From NCBI GenBank assembly GCA_963971305.1, contig OZ020303.1, positions 18,225,184 to 18,289,183 on the forward strand: a DNA stretch of 64,000 nucleotides. The letters run 5' to 3'. Source of the stretch: Arcuatula senhousia. Lineage: Eukaryota > Mollusca > Bivalvia > Mytilida > Mytilidae. A program made the position numbers and the translations under genes. This document shows positions 22,067 to 35,159 of this stretch, piece by piece. The first letter of the stretch is position 1; every line of letters begins with the position of its first letter. The notes beneath the pieces were generated by a model. The model ran no database searches, was not told where the DNA came from, and worked only from the letters and a program-made list of their open reading frames with translations.

Positions 22067-23247
22067 AGCTCACCTGGCCAAAGGCCAGGTGAGCTATTGC
22101 CATCACTTGGCGTCCGTCGTCGTCGTCGTCGTTAACTTTTCTTCAAACTTCTTCTCCTCTGAAACGGCTGCACAGATTCAAACCAAATTTGGTCTGGTGG
22201 TACTTTAGGGTATCCCCCACAGAACTGATGTGGGGATTTTTGATTCGTCGAAAAACATGGCCGCCGTTGCTAAAAATAGACCAGGGGGGTCAGACTACTG
22301 TTTTTGGCTTGTAAATCAAAAAGTATAAGAGATAGATGAAATCTGATGCCACGCTACTGCTTCAGCATAAAAAGCTCTACAAAAGTCTCCATTGAGTCGA
22401 AGTTGTCAGATGACCCCTTATGGGAGTTACGGCCCCTTAAAGGTGAAAAATAGCATTTTTTCATGTTTTTGGCCTATGAAATGAAAACTATTGCAGATAG
22501 AGAGAAACTGTTGCTTGCTTAAATGTTCAGCTCATTTAGCTCTACAAAAGTCTCCATAAGGTCAAAGTTGTCAGATGACCCCTTATAGGGGTTATGGCCC
22601 CTTAAAGGCAAAAAATAGTGTTTTTGGCCTATAGAATGAAAACTATTGCAGATAGAGAAAAGCTGTTGCTTGCTTAAATGTTCAGCTCATTTAGCTCTAC
22701 AAAAGTCTCCATAGGGTCAAAGTTGTCAGATGACCCCTGATAGGGATTATGGCCCCTTAAAGGCAAAAAATAGTGTTTTTGGCCTATGGAATGAAAACTA
22801 TTGCAGATAGAGAAAAGTTGTTGCTTGCTTTAATGTTCAGCTCATTTAGCTCTACAAAAGTTTCCATAGAGTCAAAGTTGCCAGATGACCCCTTATAGTG
22901 GTTACGGCCCCTTAAAGGCAAAAAATAGTGTTTTTGGCCTAAAGAAAGAAAACTTTTGCAGATAGAGAAAAGATGTTGCTTGCTTAAATGTTTAGCTTAA
23001 TTAGCTCTACAAAAGTCTTTTTAGGGTCGAAGTTGTCAGATGACCCCTTTAAGGGGTTATGGCCCTTTAAAGGGTTATGACCCTTTAAAGGTGAAAAATA
23101 GTGTTTTTTTGCTTTGGAATGAAAACTATTGCAGATAGAGAAAAGATTTTTATTGCTTAAACATTCAGCTCATTTAGCTATACAAAAGTCTTCAAAGGGT
23201 TGACATTAAGACCAGGTGAGCGATTCAGGCTCCTGGGAGCCTCTTGT
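22067..23247 (+). repeat. Complete AGCTCACCTGG repeat with internal 170-bp tandem units
   Basis: It starts with a hairpin, AGCTCACCTGGCC-AAA-GGCCAGGTGAGCT, followed by CATCACTTGGCGTCCGTCGTC. It ends with CCAGGTGAGCGATTCAGGCT and the hairpin AGGCTCCTGGGAGCCT, then CTTGTT. Between them a unit of about 170 bp (AGCTCTACAAAAGTCTCCAT, GTCAGATGACCCCTTATA, TGAAAACTATTGCAGATAGA) is repeated about five times. No ORF is present. The same family occurs six more times in the window. Upstream it is preceded by a T-run. I found no target duplication. Confidence 0.85.
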
Positions 23248-23659
23248 TTACCTTTTGTTTTGATTATACCTTCTTCGGATCAACATTCAAAACAGAGATC
23301 CGGCATTTGAGAAGAAAATGTTGATACCATTAGCACGATGAACAACATAAAACGGCCAACCCTTAACATTATATATATTATTTGCTTTCTGAAAGTGGAA
23401 ACAAACAGAAAAGAGGCTCATTCATGAAACATTTTGCCAGAAACGGCAAATATCTCGATTTAAATTTACATTTTCTACATTAACTGAAAATTGGTGGACG
23501 GCAAAGCAAATAGAAAAGCCCAAACAAAAGAATTAAATCTTAACGTTAAGAACCACATATTTGGTAAAAAAAACAAATGCTAGCGACACCAATACTACTA
23601 AATTGCCCCTTTGTCAAAACTTGGGCAATTTCACGTTAGTATGAAGCAGTCTAAACATT

Positions 23660-23965
23660 GCACACTGTTAAAAGAAGCAAAGGTGTGCCAATGGGGAATT
23701 GAACGTCGAAAGTATGCAAAGGCCAAGAAAAATCGGTAGACATAAAATATCACAAAAAACAAGAATATATATTGCAATCATCAGATGGTCCGGAAGGGCA
23801 AGTAGTTCCTGCTTGCTATACTGCACACTCGCCACGTTGTCAAATCAGACAACAAAGAACGACAATATAGCCCTCTGTGTCATTTAAACCATCATCTGTG
23901 CTCAATTGAGAGTTACATTTGTAGAAATCCCGTATCATTCTTCTGAATACAGTCAAAACTATGAT
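23660..23965 (-). mobile_element. YIDD-type retroelement, decayed 3' end
   Basis: On plus the blocks GAAGCAAAGGTGTGCCAATG, CGGAAGGGCAAGTAGTTCCT and CTCAATTGAGAGTTACATTT match, in the same order, the inverted copy at 10730-11060. It is strongly diverged. Only the non-coding trailing region and a trace of the RT C-terminus remain. Confidence 0.5.
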
Positions 23966-26759
23966 AGGAACTACTACATATGTTTCACCTTGAGAGAAAC
24001 ATAGATCAAAAGATAAGATATAATTGAATACTATTTTTATGGTTAGAATTAAAAAGGCTAGTGTTACGGACAAAGGATTTTTTGTTTGTTTTTTAAAATA
24101 CATTCAAAATTCAAGTACTACATGTCGGTGGTTTTCAATAAAACAGTGAATTTCATTATCAAGGTTATTTTTTCTAATCTATCAGGTCCAGAATTCTCGA
24201 GTTACTGCAATCAATAAAAGGTGTACTTCTTTTTACATAATTCATAATATTGAAATCAATCTCCATATTGAAAAACGTAATTGATTCTGAAAAAAAAGTC
24301 AAATAAAAAATACTTTTTCATGTCAACTTCGTATTCTATTAACGCTGATATAAATTCTTAACATCCCTGATATGGAATTCCATAATAAAATGCGTCTTAA
24401 CAAATTAACCGTTACTTAAAATATAATAATGAAATAAGATTTTATGTTATATCAAAGCATATGTCAATTCGGTTCTATTTTAAATTTTATCATGATTAAA
24501 ATTACAAGAACTTGCAACTGCATTGACTCAAAGAGCTGACTTTTTATTTTTTTGTGAATAGTTGAGAGAATGTCTCTTTAAAAAATCGTACAGCTCGAGT
24601 GTTAAGTCATTTAGTGTATATTTACGTATAATATGCTACAAGATAGTTATGGTCGAAAAGATTTAAAAGAAAACCAAACAAACATATAAGAAATCATATA
24701 ATATCAACAACATCCCCATCGAAGAAATAAACCAAAAAAGAACAAAAATCTCAGTATTTTTCGACTCTTAGCTGGCAATTAAGCTATCGCTTGACCAATT
24801 TGTATTACCATTTTTAAAAGAATTTTACACAATACAAGTTGGCAGCTCAAAAACATAGTCTTCTTTCTTCCTATGAAAAATACGAAATCCGCAATCGGTC
24901 TTTTTATCTGGTACTAAAAAATGAAGCTTTAACTTGACAAATTCTTCTTAATAAAAAAATGTAGAAAAATGGATTTAACTATATATTAACTGCTCTCTTA
25001 TAATAAACCCAATGACAGACTTAATAGCCGACGATGTTATATTGAATTTGTTCATAAAATGACCCATCAAATACTAATGAAATTTTAGATTAAACTTGCC
25101 ACGATGGCCCTTACATCCTGCTCATGCCAAACGATGTTTAAATTGTAATAGATCTATCTATGTCTAGACTCAAACTTGGATGAAAGTCACTTTCTCGGTC
25201 GCCAACTAATGGTATCCTAAAAGGAATACCCCTTATTGAACTTAGCAATTTGTATAATGAATTCAAAGTGTGAAAGAAGGAGACAGCATCCATTATCGCT
25301 ATATTAAATTTAATTGAACCTCGGTCTCTAGAGAAAATTTAAGTGCCTGCGAGCTTGAACTGGTGTTTCTCAATTCTTTAAATTTGTTCACAATTTTAGT
25401 CTAATATAACTTTTAACATTTGTGCTTTTAATAATTTAAATCAAGATCTTACACGTAGCAAAAGCAACAATCTGTCACTACATTTGGTTTTAAGCAACTA
25501 GAAGATATTTAAAATGTGAGAAACAATTACTAGCCTATTCGAGAGATTAATTCTTCTCAGGTGCTCCCCTCTAACAATGTATTGAAAAGGGGTGTGTCGG
25601 CTGTGATGTATGGACGCTAATTTCATCAACAATTTCTTGATTCTCTCGCCACAAAAGGGAGTGTTGCCATATCCCAGTAAGTTTTGCCTCTGATATCCAG
25701 CATTCCATGAATAGAATATGTAAATTTCCCAAATTCCAATATTGCCGAATACCCTTGAAATATCATAATATATAAGATTTGAATGTAATGTTGGAAGTCC
25801 TTTTTGGTATTTCTTTGTTTCTTAAACACATGTAGATTTCATAGTTTCAAAAACTTTTAAATATAGCTTAAAATTCAATATTTCAAGGTAAGCATGCCCT
25901 ACCCAAGTTCCGAAGTGAATAGGAGTCATAGTTTATATCAAAAACAAACTTTTTTGAAAAAAATGTGAAAAGTGTGACAACAAAATTCAAAAAGGTCTGC
26001 TATTCATTCTCAATTAATCAGAATTTAGTTCCAAAAATACTTATTTTTCAGATTAAATATAGGTATTTTTTGCCGGAAAATGAAAGATCTGGTTGCCATA
26101 GCAACGGTTACTTAAATCCACCTAGTTACCTATTTTTTTAATAACACATAGTTAAGACCTCATATACAAAGTTTCAAAATTTTCTGAACCTATGCATGCC
26201 ACACCCTATATAACATATGGTTGATTTTTACAGGGAAACCATGTTAAAATGGCACAAAAAATAAGATTGTACCTTACCTTTTAAAATTTTGCACCGTAAT
26301 AAACGCCCTTTTTGGAACAGGCAGTTTATTTAAACACGTTAAGAACAGTCCATAATGTACTATAAAACCAATTTCGTCAAAATACTAAATTTACTCTTCG
26401 AAGAAAATGCAAGCAGCCCTTTTTGTTCTTTAGTTAGTAATACACTCTACGTCGTGAATGTAATATGTTTAAATGTATGTTTATTAAATATGAGTATATC
26501 TGTCATACCCAGCGCCCCTCTCCAGTCAAAATTTTGAAAAAGGACAAGGACACCTCTAGATCTCGAGAAAACCGTAAAAAAGTTGTTACGCCTCAAATAT
26601 AAAAAAGCAATGATTTTAAAAAATATTAACTGATGCTGGTTAATGGACTTATTGTTATAATTTGAACATTTTTATTACTCTAAATCCTCTTTTATTATCT
26701 TGTTTCACTTTCAATTTTTTTAAACGAACTGGTGAAAAAAAACCGGATGAATGAGTTGG
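23966..26759. other. Unannotated AT-rich stretch
   Basis: No gene is called. At 25626-25829 the minus strand has a 67-codon frame ending ...GMLDIRGKTYWDMATLPF. It looks protein-like but has no partner and may be transposon debris. From about 25885 to 26290 the text (GCCCTACCCAAGTTCCGAAG, GGTTGCCATAGCAACGGTT) looks like a dispersed repeat with a small palindrome. Other parts are featureless. Confidence 0.4.
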
Positions 26760-27238
26760 TATTTGAAGCCCGTGCAACACTATACAGGTTATTTACAGGC
26801 GATGAATATGAAAAGGATTACACAATGAACATGAAATGATGATGATAAATTAAAGAAAAATGAGGATGGGATGGGAAACACAGGAATAGTTAATTTTGAA
26901 GAATCACAGGAAAAGAGGAGAGGTGGGTAGGGGCCGAAAATTTAGCCTATGTGGTGCACTACTTGGCGGTCCACAAAGAGGTCTTTTACGTGCATGAGGC
27001 TTGGCACTCTCCACACATGTTGGCCCACTATGGTCAGTGGTCAGGGTTTCCGTATTATTGACCTGATAACCCCCGCGGACGAGGGTCACCTTATTTAGCC
27101 ACCTAGGGTACACACTTGGTCGCTCTGTGGGCTGAGCACTAACCTGACGTCAGATTCCAAAGACCCTTATTCGCCTCTTACGACAAGCTAGGCATTGCTG
27201 CGGGCCTATTCTCCACCTGGGCCCCACACGGGACAAAA
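26760..27238 (-). repeat. SINE-like repeat, near-complete minus copy
   Basis: Read on the minus strand it begins near 27235 with the head (GTGGGGCCCAGGTGGAGAAT then AGGCCCGCAGCAATGCC). It passes through AAATAAGGTGACCCTCGTCC and CACTGACCATAGTGGGCCAA, and ends near 26770 after the CATCATCATTTCATGTTCAT block. It is the same family as 29089-29578 with scattered differences. Confidence 0.7.
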
Positions 27239-28149
27239 AAAACGGGACCTCTCTCGAAAAAACAAACAAAAAACAAAAAAACAAGCCTGTCGCTGCACAT
27301 GGTACCTATTGTCAGATGGACTATAAAACAATCACAATGGAATTTTACAATTTATGGTGTATTTGAAACCTGTGAAAATATTTTTTGTTAAATCTAAAAG
27401 ATATGAAAAGTTCAGTGATACCTTAACTTATTTTGGTTAAAGTTTTCGAAAAGTTAAGTAGTTCGAAAATTAGTTAATGAGTCCGATCGTGGCTCTACTT
27501 CTTGTTACAAAATATGGTTGCCTAAATAAACGTTGCTTAAGAATTCCATCATCGTGTTCGAGTAGATTTATCGTTATCTGGACCGCGTCACTTGCTCACT
27601 GGAGCTTATAACTTGCTTCAGATCTAGTTGTAAGTATTTATATACAATACATTGAATGTTGTTGCATTTACAAGTACAACAAAACTACTAAATCAGAAGC
27701 ATTGAAAGTAACGTAAGATGGTCTTATTTGCGATCAATTATTTCGAATTGGTTGTATCAATATGGAGACCACGAAAAGCATGTTTAAGATAAAAGGCACT
27801 AATGTGCAATTATATTCTTCCAACCATTACCGAACGGATCTCAGGTTTAATGTGTTTATATAATCAAAGTGTTTTTAAGTTTTGTATGTCTAGTAGAAAT
27901 GTCTTAAATATTTTTTTACAAATTACGCAATCACTTGAAGGATATTTAAGGTATAGCGAGTCAATCGATCACTATAAACGTCGTTCATACTGAAACGAGA
28001 AACTGAATTACATCGACTAGTCTTTTAGTTTTTTTTAGCAGCATATACTATGTATACACGAAAGAAGCTTCCGCATTTTATAACCCTTACCCATGCAGGG
28101 GGCTAAATTACCCTTACCCGTCCTTACCCATCAATCCTTTTTTCAGTGG
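27239..28149. other. Unannotated AT-rich stretch
   Basis: No gene or known repeat is seen. An A-rich run lies at 27233-27290. A CCTTACCC phrase occurs three times in 28083-28135. Confidence 0.4.
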
Positions 28150-28280
28150 CAGTCCATACTCTCCTGCCCGATTGGCTTTGTGTAATTCATCATCATTTCA
28201 TGTTCGTTGTAGCGCCCCTTTCATGTTCATCTCCCGGATATAGCCGAAATTGCGCTGTCTTGGGAGTAAAGCAATAACTA
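28150..28280 (+). repeat. SINE-like repeat, 3' tail of the second subfamily
   Basis: CCCTTTCATGTTCATCTCCC, GGATATAGCCGAAATTGCGC and TTGGGAGTAAAGCAATAACT match the end of the copy at 9183-9625. The head and body are missing. Confidence 0.55.
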
Positions 28281-28832
28281 GAAAATAATCTATCTAACAA
28301 AATATTTCACAGGCCCATTAGCCAAAGATCGTTCAAATTAAACAAATCACTGACACAGACCGAAAACGGGAGATAAGCTTCGTACTGCAGGCATGACGCG
28401 CTTTAAAAAATGTAAACTGACATGGAACTTTTTGTTGTTATATTGTGATCATTGCTCGCTGTTCGCAGCCTTGCTTATATATATACAGCATATAATCTAT
28501 CAATTATATATGTACAACTCTCCTTGCTCCTGATTGGAAATTAAAGATATGTTATGTTAAACCAATTTTAAAACCATCAAAGAAAGACTCATTTCATTTA
28601 TTTATTTATTTACTTTTCTTCTCTTCCCAACATCGAACAAAAAGACAACATGCCTAGTACAAACATTATAGTTGTCAACGGATTCATAGCTTAGGACTGC
28701 CATTTATAAAATGTGACAGGGTCTAACTAATTTTGCGGACCCATCCTTCAATAAAAGTTAAATCCCAACAACTCAGCAGAACACATACTAACGGTCCGTA
28801 CACTAATCACGGCTCCGTGCTTCTTTTCAATT

Positions 28833-29060
28833 AATAAAAGATGTTGCGCTGTGGCTCGTAAATGAGTAAATAAAAGAATTTTTAGAAGGTAAAACCACAT
28901 TTAAAAGGTAAAATCAGAATAAATAAATCACAATAAAAAGTTTAAAATTAGGTGCCCAAATTTTCAAGTATAAAGTCCTTCCTCAGGGGCTATAAAAAAA
29001 AGAGAATGTTGACACCTTCGGTCCCAGGTGAGCTAAACATTAGATATCAATCATATTGGA
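28833..29060 (-). repeat. 3' end of the retroelement that also split the RT gene at 18.7 kb
   Basis: TAATAAAAGATGTTGCGCTG, GAAGGTAAAACCACATTTAA and GCCCAAATTTTCAAGTATAA follow the same order as 18725-18900. On the minus strand the unit carries CCCCTGAGGAAGGAC, a phrase of the kind seen at the ends of Penelope-like elements. Only the trailing region is present. Confidence 0.55.
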
Positions 29061-29088
29061 TATGCATCTTTGGTTCTCAATAACAACA

Positions 29089-29578
29089 GATCCGTGTGGG
29101 ACCCGGGTGGCGAATAGGCCCGCAGCAGAGCCTAGCTTGTCTTAAGAGGTGACTAAGGGTCTTGGGATTCTGTCGTCGGGTCAGTGCTCAGCCCAAATAG
29201 CGACCAAGTGTGTACCCAAGATGGCTGAATAGGGTGGCCCTCGTCCGCGGGGTTGTCAGGTCTAAAATACGGAATCCCTGACCGCTGACCATAGTGGGCC
29301 AACGTGTGTGGAGAGTGCCACGCTTCATGCACGTAAATAAACCCTTTGTGGACCGCCAAGTAGTACACCACATAGGCTAAATTTTCAGCCCCTACCCATC
29401 TTTCCCCTTTTCCTGCGGTTCTTCAAAATTAACCATTCCTTTGTTTCCCACCCCACCCCCATATATTAATTATCATCATCATTTCATGTTCATTTTATCA
29501 TCCTTTTCATGTTCATCGCCTGTAAATAACCTATATAGTGTGGCACGGGCGTAAAACACTAACTCACTCACTCACTCA
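29089..29578 (+). repeat. SINE-like repeat, complete reference copy
   Basis: The head GTGTGGGACCCGGGTGGCGA then ATAGGCCCGCAGCAG is followed by GAGGTGACTAAGGGTCTTGG, GGGTGGCCCTCGTCCGCGGG, GACCATAGTGGGCCAACGTG and GTGGACCGCCAAGTAGTACA. The last part is pyrimidine-rich (CCTTTGTTTCCCACCCC, TCATGTTCATTTTATCATCC) and ends in (ACTC)n. At about 490 bp it is long for a SINE. The simple-repeat tail, strand-consistent truncation and several dispersed copies support retroposition. I do not see a clear pol III promoter. Confidence 0.7.
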
Positions 29579-29579
29579 T

Positions 29580-31780
29580 AACAACAGCCCAAAGTTTACA
29601 GGAGTAAAATACTACCCAACGAAAAGAAATACAATCAACACTATCAACGAGACCTTCATTGTCAAATTGAAAGGTAGATAGATATAACCGGTCCGATTCA
29701 CAACACCCTGATCTGAAGTTGTTTTTTTTTGCGACTGAACCCTGGAGGATCTTCAAAACCTCTTAGAGAGCGGCAAAACAACACGAAAATGGCTTCTAAA
29801 GGTAGATGGGGTGTCTATCACTGGGCATTTTTTTTTTGCACATCTATCATAACTTTAAATTTTTAATGCTAGCTATTCTTAATGATTTCTATTAGGCTAG
29901 GTAAACATGAAATTGATTATTACAACAAAAATTTTGATAAAATGCACCTTCTTTACGAGCTTCAATAATTTCCCGTATTTTTTAAGAGGAGATAATTTGT
30001 ATAGAAATAAAAGGGATTTAAACTTATTTTTGACTTTTTTCAAAAATTTTGCTGGTGAGCTTCATTTTCTATATAGTATATTTAAAAATCTATACAAAAC
30101 AAGGATTTTCATAATTTATAAGAGAAATATATGGAGTAGATTTTCTGAAATGAAGGAACTTTGAATTTTCCCTATTGATCCTATATTAAAAGTACTGAAT
30201 TCATGCATTTTTCAAAGTCGTTTCTACAAAAATTCTTATGGTGAACTTTTAATTCTATTATCGAGATTTAAAGTACCATTCAATGGCTAACTTTGGCCGA
30301 AATTTTAGAAAAATCTAGCTATGGATAATGATCTACTTTAAGAAATGATGCTTTAATATCAATGCGTAACCATCCTAGTAGTTTTGGCGTAGTTAAGGTC
30401 GGAGGGTAGCAATATTGACATGAAGTGAAGCCGACAACCACTACTGCTGTTCCCACACAGTGTATGGATACCACTGTGCCTAACGACCACGGCATGCAAA
30501 AAAAAAAAAAACACGGCTACACATTTAATCACAACAGGCATATATCCTTATTGCTTTGTGATCAAAGTAGCCTTGTGCAACGGTCAGGTTGCGACTGGGC
30601 ATTATCGACAAGGTTCAATGGTGCTGCTACGGGTCTTATATTTTGCCACCTAAGGTCATCGGGGCACAATCTATCGGATAAAGTCAAATTTTCGCTGTTT
30701 GGTAGTACAGCAAAAATAATATTGTTTCCGATATTCAGTGTTATGATGTTTCTTGGATGCTGACTTTTCTAAACAAAAAATTAACATTAGTACTAAACTC
30801 CGGATGAAGTAACTGTAATAAGATTTTCAATGGAAAACTCTTACACTGATCATTTTTTACATCTGCAGATTCTTTTAAGAATCTGAGTCTCAAATATTTT
30901 GCAAATGTTTTGCTTGCCAATTCAATTATTTTAATTTTGAAATGTTTCAAAAGACCATAGGTTAAAAAATTACCGATCATAGTTTCTGAACAGCTTCTCA
31001 ATCAAATATTCTGAAATTCTGTCGTGGTTCCGACAGAGATGAATGGTGATTGTGTATGCTGCGTTTGTTTATGACAATGTTTATTTTATGTCACTGTTAC
31101 GTAATAGTTTAATATTGCCCTGCTTATGTAGCCTGATATTAATGATCAATATATACAATCAGTCATTTTAATATTTATTTCCTACCAGTCATTTTATGCA
31201 TTGATTTTTGTAACTTGACATATTGCCTAATAAATTACACAAATCATCAACTTGAAACGGCTTTTAGTTTGTATTTGATGTTACGGTGATTTTGGTCTAC
31301 GGTCATTAGGTATTCTATGGATTGTGTATCAGGAAGCCAAATTGCATATACATAATTATTATTTTAATATACACATGAGTTGTTTAAATTAAAAGCATGC
31401 GTCTGACTCGCGTTACAGAATTAACAAGAAAGCAAAGATTTCAAATTTGAAATACCGAACAATGCGAAAAAAAAATTAAAAGCCCTAATAATATGTTTTA
31501 GAAAAAATAATCTTAGGATTTAAAACTCTATGAAAATTTTATAAAAAATATGTAACATTGTGTTGGATTGGCAACACACAAGTCAACCAAAATGACCTTG
31601 GATAGTATTCCATATCAATCAGTAAATCAATATATGCCTAAAAACAAAACATTCATGGAAACGGAGTTGACTTTTGAATCAGGCGGGAGTGTAATACTAC
31701 TAGAAAAACCCCGTCATTTTGAAAACTAGAAGTCGGATTAAGATTCTTATCGCATCATTGAACTCATCATATCCAAATTT
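29580..31780. other. Unannotated stretch
   Basis: No gene is recognised. The block 30360-30680 has higher GC than its flanks and short frames on both strands, but I find no splice signals or motif. The rest is AT-rich. Confidence 0.4.
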
Positions 31781-31900
31781 AAAGGGAGGTTTGGCGCCAT
31801 AAAACCTGGTTTAACCCACCATTTCGTTTGAAATGCCTGTACCAAGTCAGGACCATTGCGATCCACCAATTCTCCGGTATGACTGATTCGTTTTTGTCAT
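31781..31900 (+). repeat. Dispersed repeat fragment (GGTTTAACCCACCA)
   Basis: TTTGGCGCCATAAAACCTGG, TTTAACCCACCATTTC and GCCTGTACCAAGTCAGGA resemble 21545-21620. From memory this phrase is very common in bivalve sequence. The ends are not defined. Confidence 0.45.
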
Positions 31901-32374
31901 TTTCTCTGGACTATGAGATATCCAGATAAGCATTTTTTACAACCCGACAAACTTTAATATTTGATTTTAAGAAACGGCCGCCATTTTTGAAAATTATAAA
32001 AGTTTGATTTGCACATCTTTGAGTGACCCTCAATAATACAAATCGTGTTTCATGTTGATAGAATAGGGCATCTCTGAGCAAGTTCGTCGTTCAGGAAAGT
32101 GGAAGATTATAGTGCAAATTCCATTTGGATGACGAGATTTGTGGTGATGCCTCACAGATAAACCACACCTAAACATCACCAAAAGATCTGACTAACCATC
32201 AGATAGAGATTACTATTTTCCATTGCGATTTAGGGATCACTAAGGGAAGCCAAGTGATCATCTCAGTACATGTACAACATGTTCTTAATTTTACTAGAAT
32301 GATTACTCTTTAATTAATAAGTAGCAAGAGACATATTCCAGTAGATAACAGGTCGAGGAGACAAAGGTTTCGGT

Positions 32375-32510
32375 CGGATTAGTTATATAGCCCTTGCAAC
32401 ACTATATAAGGACGATGAACATGAAAGGATGATTAAATGAACAAAAATGATGATGAGAAATATATGAGGTTGGTGGATGGGAAACAAAGGAGTTTATGAA
32501 GAGGTAGTTC
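32375..32510 (-). repeat. SINE-like repeat, 3' fragment
   Basis: GATGAACATGAAAGGATGAT, AATGATGATGAGAAATATAT and GGATGGGAAACAAAGGAG are the inverse of the 3' part of the copy at 29089-29578. The head and middle are missing. Confidence 0.5.
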
Positions 32511-33278
32511 GTTGTCCTTGCTCTTAGCAATTAGTATATTGTAACATCCTCAATACAATTCCTCGGTAATACCGTATTATAAGCTGATTAAGGTGGGACG
32601 ATACCAAATGTCATACATCCAGATTAAATGATGCAGACATATAGTTCCATATATGAAATAAAAATGAGGTTCACGTACCTCGTTTTTAAAATATATGCAT
32701 TTGAAAACCGCAATTTGGCGGGAAATTAACACAGCTTCAATACTATTTACTTTTACTTTTTCTTCACAAAAATCTTGTGATCTCCATATTATAACCAAAA
32801 ACTAAAATGATATTCCTTAGAAAATTTGCCATGTATTAATGTTAAAAACAAGATATGTCACAGACTTCGTTTTTAATACATTGCCTATACGTGAAAATAG
32901 CAATAGAATCTAACTACAAGGAACCAAAGCTCGTCTACAAGGGCATTGGACTGACATTTTCGATCCACTGGGAACTTTTGTAGAGCCTTTCAAGCAAAAC
33001 ATGCAAGTAGAAGCTTTTCTTTTTCCTTTTGAGTAACCCAAGATACTTTCTTTCTAGATATTAATGTAGAGTTATTTAGCTGACCATTTATATCTTTTTC
33101 AAATCCTGACCGTATGTCCTTAAAGTTTGGGGTTTTTTTTCTAGAGGTATAGACGAAAATGTATTCCTACTTACTATGGATCTATGAGATGAGAACATTA
33201 AACAAACAATATATAATAGACATGTGGTAAATAACAAGCATTCTTGACATTTAGAAATACATTTCCACATTCTAATAA

Positions 33279-33698
33279 AATATACTTGATGAAATTGATG
33301 ATCTGAATGGTAAAGCTGTGATAAACCAAAGCAGTCTTGATCAAAATAATGGAAAAGATTTCCTCAGATTAAATTTTTATTGTCATCAATGTTTGGCAAA
33401 TGTCTCAGATTTTAAAGTCAAATATCCCAGAGGGCAACTGAATCCAACGTATCAAATTAAAATCATTACTGATAGAAAAATCAAACCTGAGAAAACAATA
33501 AAATGTAACTACAGAGGGGCTAAGTCATTCAGTTTAGATCTAATGCAGTTCTATTTGTTCTATCATATGACATGGGAAATCTTCAGAAGAAGATGTTGCT
33601 ATGACCCACCCCTCATTAATAGTTTTATTCAATCGAATAATTACCTTAACTTTACTTTACTCCCAAGCAACACAAATTCGGCTTTATCAGGCAGATGA
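33279..33698 (+). other. Unidentified open reading frame, 3' end in a SINE-like repeat
   Basis: A frame of about 140 codons is open from just after TAA at about 33275 to 33698. It starts near ILDEIDDLNGKAV and includes FYCHQCLANVSDFKVKYPRG. There is no ATG near the beginning, so it would have to be an exon or a transposon remnant. The last 15-20 codons lie in the SINE-like repeat that starts at about 33655. The composition is more protein-like than most AT-rich frames here, but I recognise no family. Confidence 0.25.
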
Positions 33699-34125
33699 AC
33701 ATGAAAGGGTGATAAATTGAACATAAAATGATGATGAAGGAAATGAGGACAAAATGCCTTTTGGGGATGAAAGTCCCGACTGCCACTTGGTGAGATGGAG
33801 AGGATCGGACAATTTAGCCTCCTGCTTGACGATCTTAAGGGTCCTACTCTTATCCAGACTTGCAGCAGAATTCTCAAACATTCGAGAAATTTATAACTTT
33901 TTCAACGCGTTGCACCACTATGGTAAGCAATCGGGTTGTCCGCATCGTAGCCTGACATATCCGGCATTATAACATGGCTACCCATTCAACCACCTGGTGT
34001 ACACATCCAAGTCACTATGTGTACCCGACTCCAGGTTCTGAGCGGTCTTTAGTGAAATTTTACCGAACCGACAAGCTAATCTCTGCTGCCGGCCTATTCA
34101 CCACCCGGAACCCGCACTGATTTCA
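33655..34125 (-). repeat. SINE-like repeat, near-complete minus copy
   Basis: Read on minus it begins near 34125 with GTGCGGGTTCCGGGTGGTGA then ATAGGCCGGCAGCAGAGATT, and ends near 33660 with TCATGTTCATCTGCC and AGCCGAATTTGTGTTGCTTG, followed by GGAGTAAAG. It is related to the 9183 subfamily at both ends. It is diverged internally. Confidence 0.65.
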
Positions 34126-34685
34126 ACATTCATTTTGTTACACAAAATTACAAGCTGATGATGAGAGGTAACTCCTTGAAATATGCATATTCAGCATAAC
34201 CGAGCTTTCCCTTTTCATTGATACTCGCTTTTGTAATTCTTTTATTTTGGAAACATCAGATTAACGAAGGGCAAAGAAAGGCGTCTGCTTCGGGAGCCTG
34301 GCTTCTGATGTCTTTTTCAAGATGCAACTTAATAATGCTATCACAATATCAAAAAACGACGCGCAATAAGAGTATCTTCAAAGAATAAATGCCATTAAGC
34401 TAAAAGCATAAAACATAAATGTTCAAATCAAGGATAATTGGATTTTATTAAACCAAGAAACTGTTGTCAAATATATTTAGCTTTTTGATGTTAACATTGA
34501 CTGCATTAATCACATGAGTGTACAACTTCAGGGAAAATAATAAAATTTTCTTAGCAATTACGTCACCCGAAGCACAAGATAAAGAAAACAAAGTAACTTG
34601 AGCGTCCTTTATCATAAAGCACAGAAACTGTTTTCTATCAATAAGGGGGTTCGGCTATAGATAAAAAGAAAGAGAAGGTGTTTGA

Positions 34686-34892
34686 CTTTGAAGAAAATTT
34701 CTAGCTATATTTCAGCAACACCTTTCAAACTGGGCTCAACTTCCGATTTTCCCGATTTCTTGTCTGATCGGGTCTTTAAATATTGGATTGGAACAATTGC
34801 CTTTTTCTTGATTAAGAACCAATCAGAGCACAAGTTACAAGTTACCAGTTTGAAAGGCGTTGTTGAAAGATAGCTTGAAATTTTCTTCAAAG
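34686..34892. mobile_element. 207-bp fold-back MITE
   Basis: The left CTTTGAAGAAAATTTCTAGC and following TATATTTCAGCAACACC and TTTCAAACTGG are mirrored at the right end by their inverse with few mismatches, giving arms near 48 bp that enclose about 110 bp. No ORF. A target duplication is not evident. Confidence 0.65.
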
Positions 34893-35159
34893 AGTTAGGA
34901 TTTCTATCGGGTGTACCATCCAAAAGAAATCCTGACTCATTAAGGATGTTTGAATTAAAATTTTATTCCATAGAAAAATCATTTCAAACGAAATGATGTG
35001 CTTCAAGTAATTGGCAAGACAGAGATAACAAGAATAAATAACTACTGTCTGAGCTGGGGTATTTCGTTAGTCAGGCACTTTCTCTTTCTTTTATATATAG
35101 TTAATCCCTTTATTGATAGAAACAAATGCCAGTGTCATAAACACTAATGGTTTCGGGAG

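Noticed and set aside
29153..29373. Two overlapping minus ORFs
   Set aside because: They are antisense readings of the SINE-like repeat, which is non-coding.
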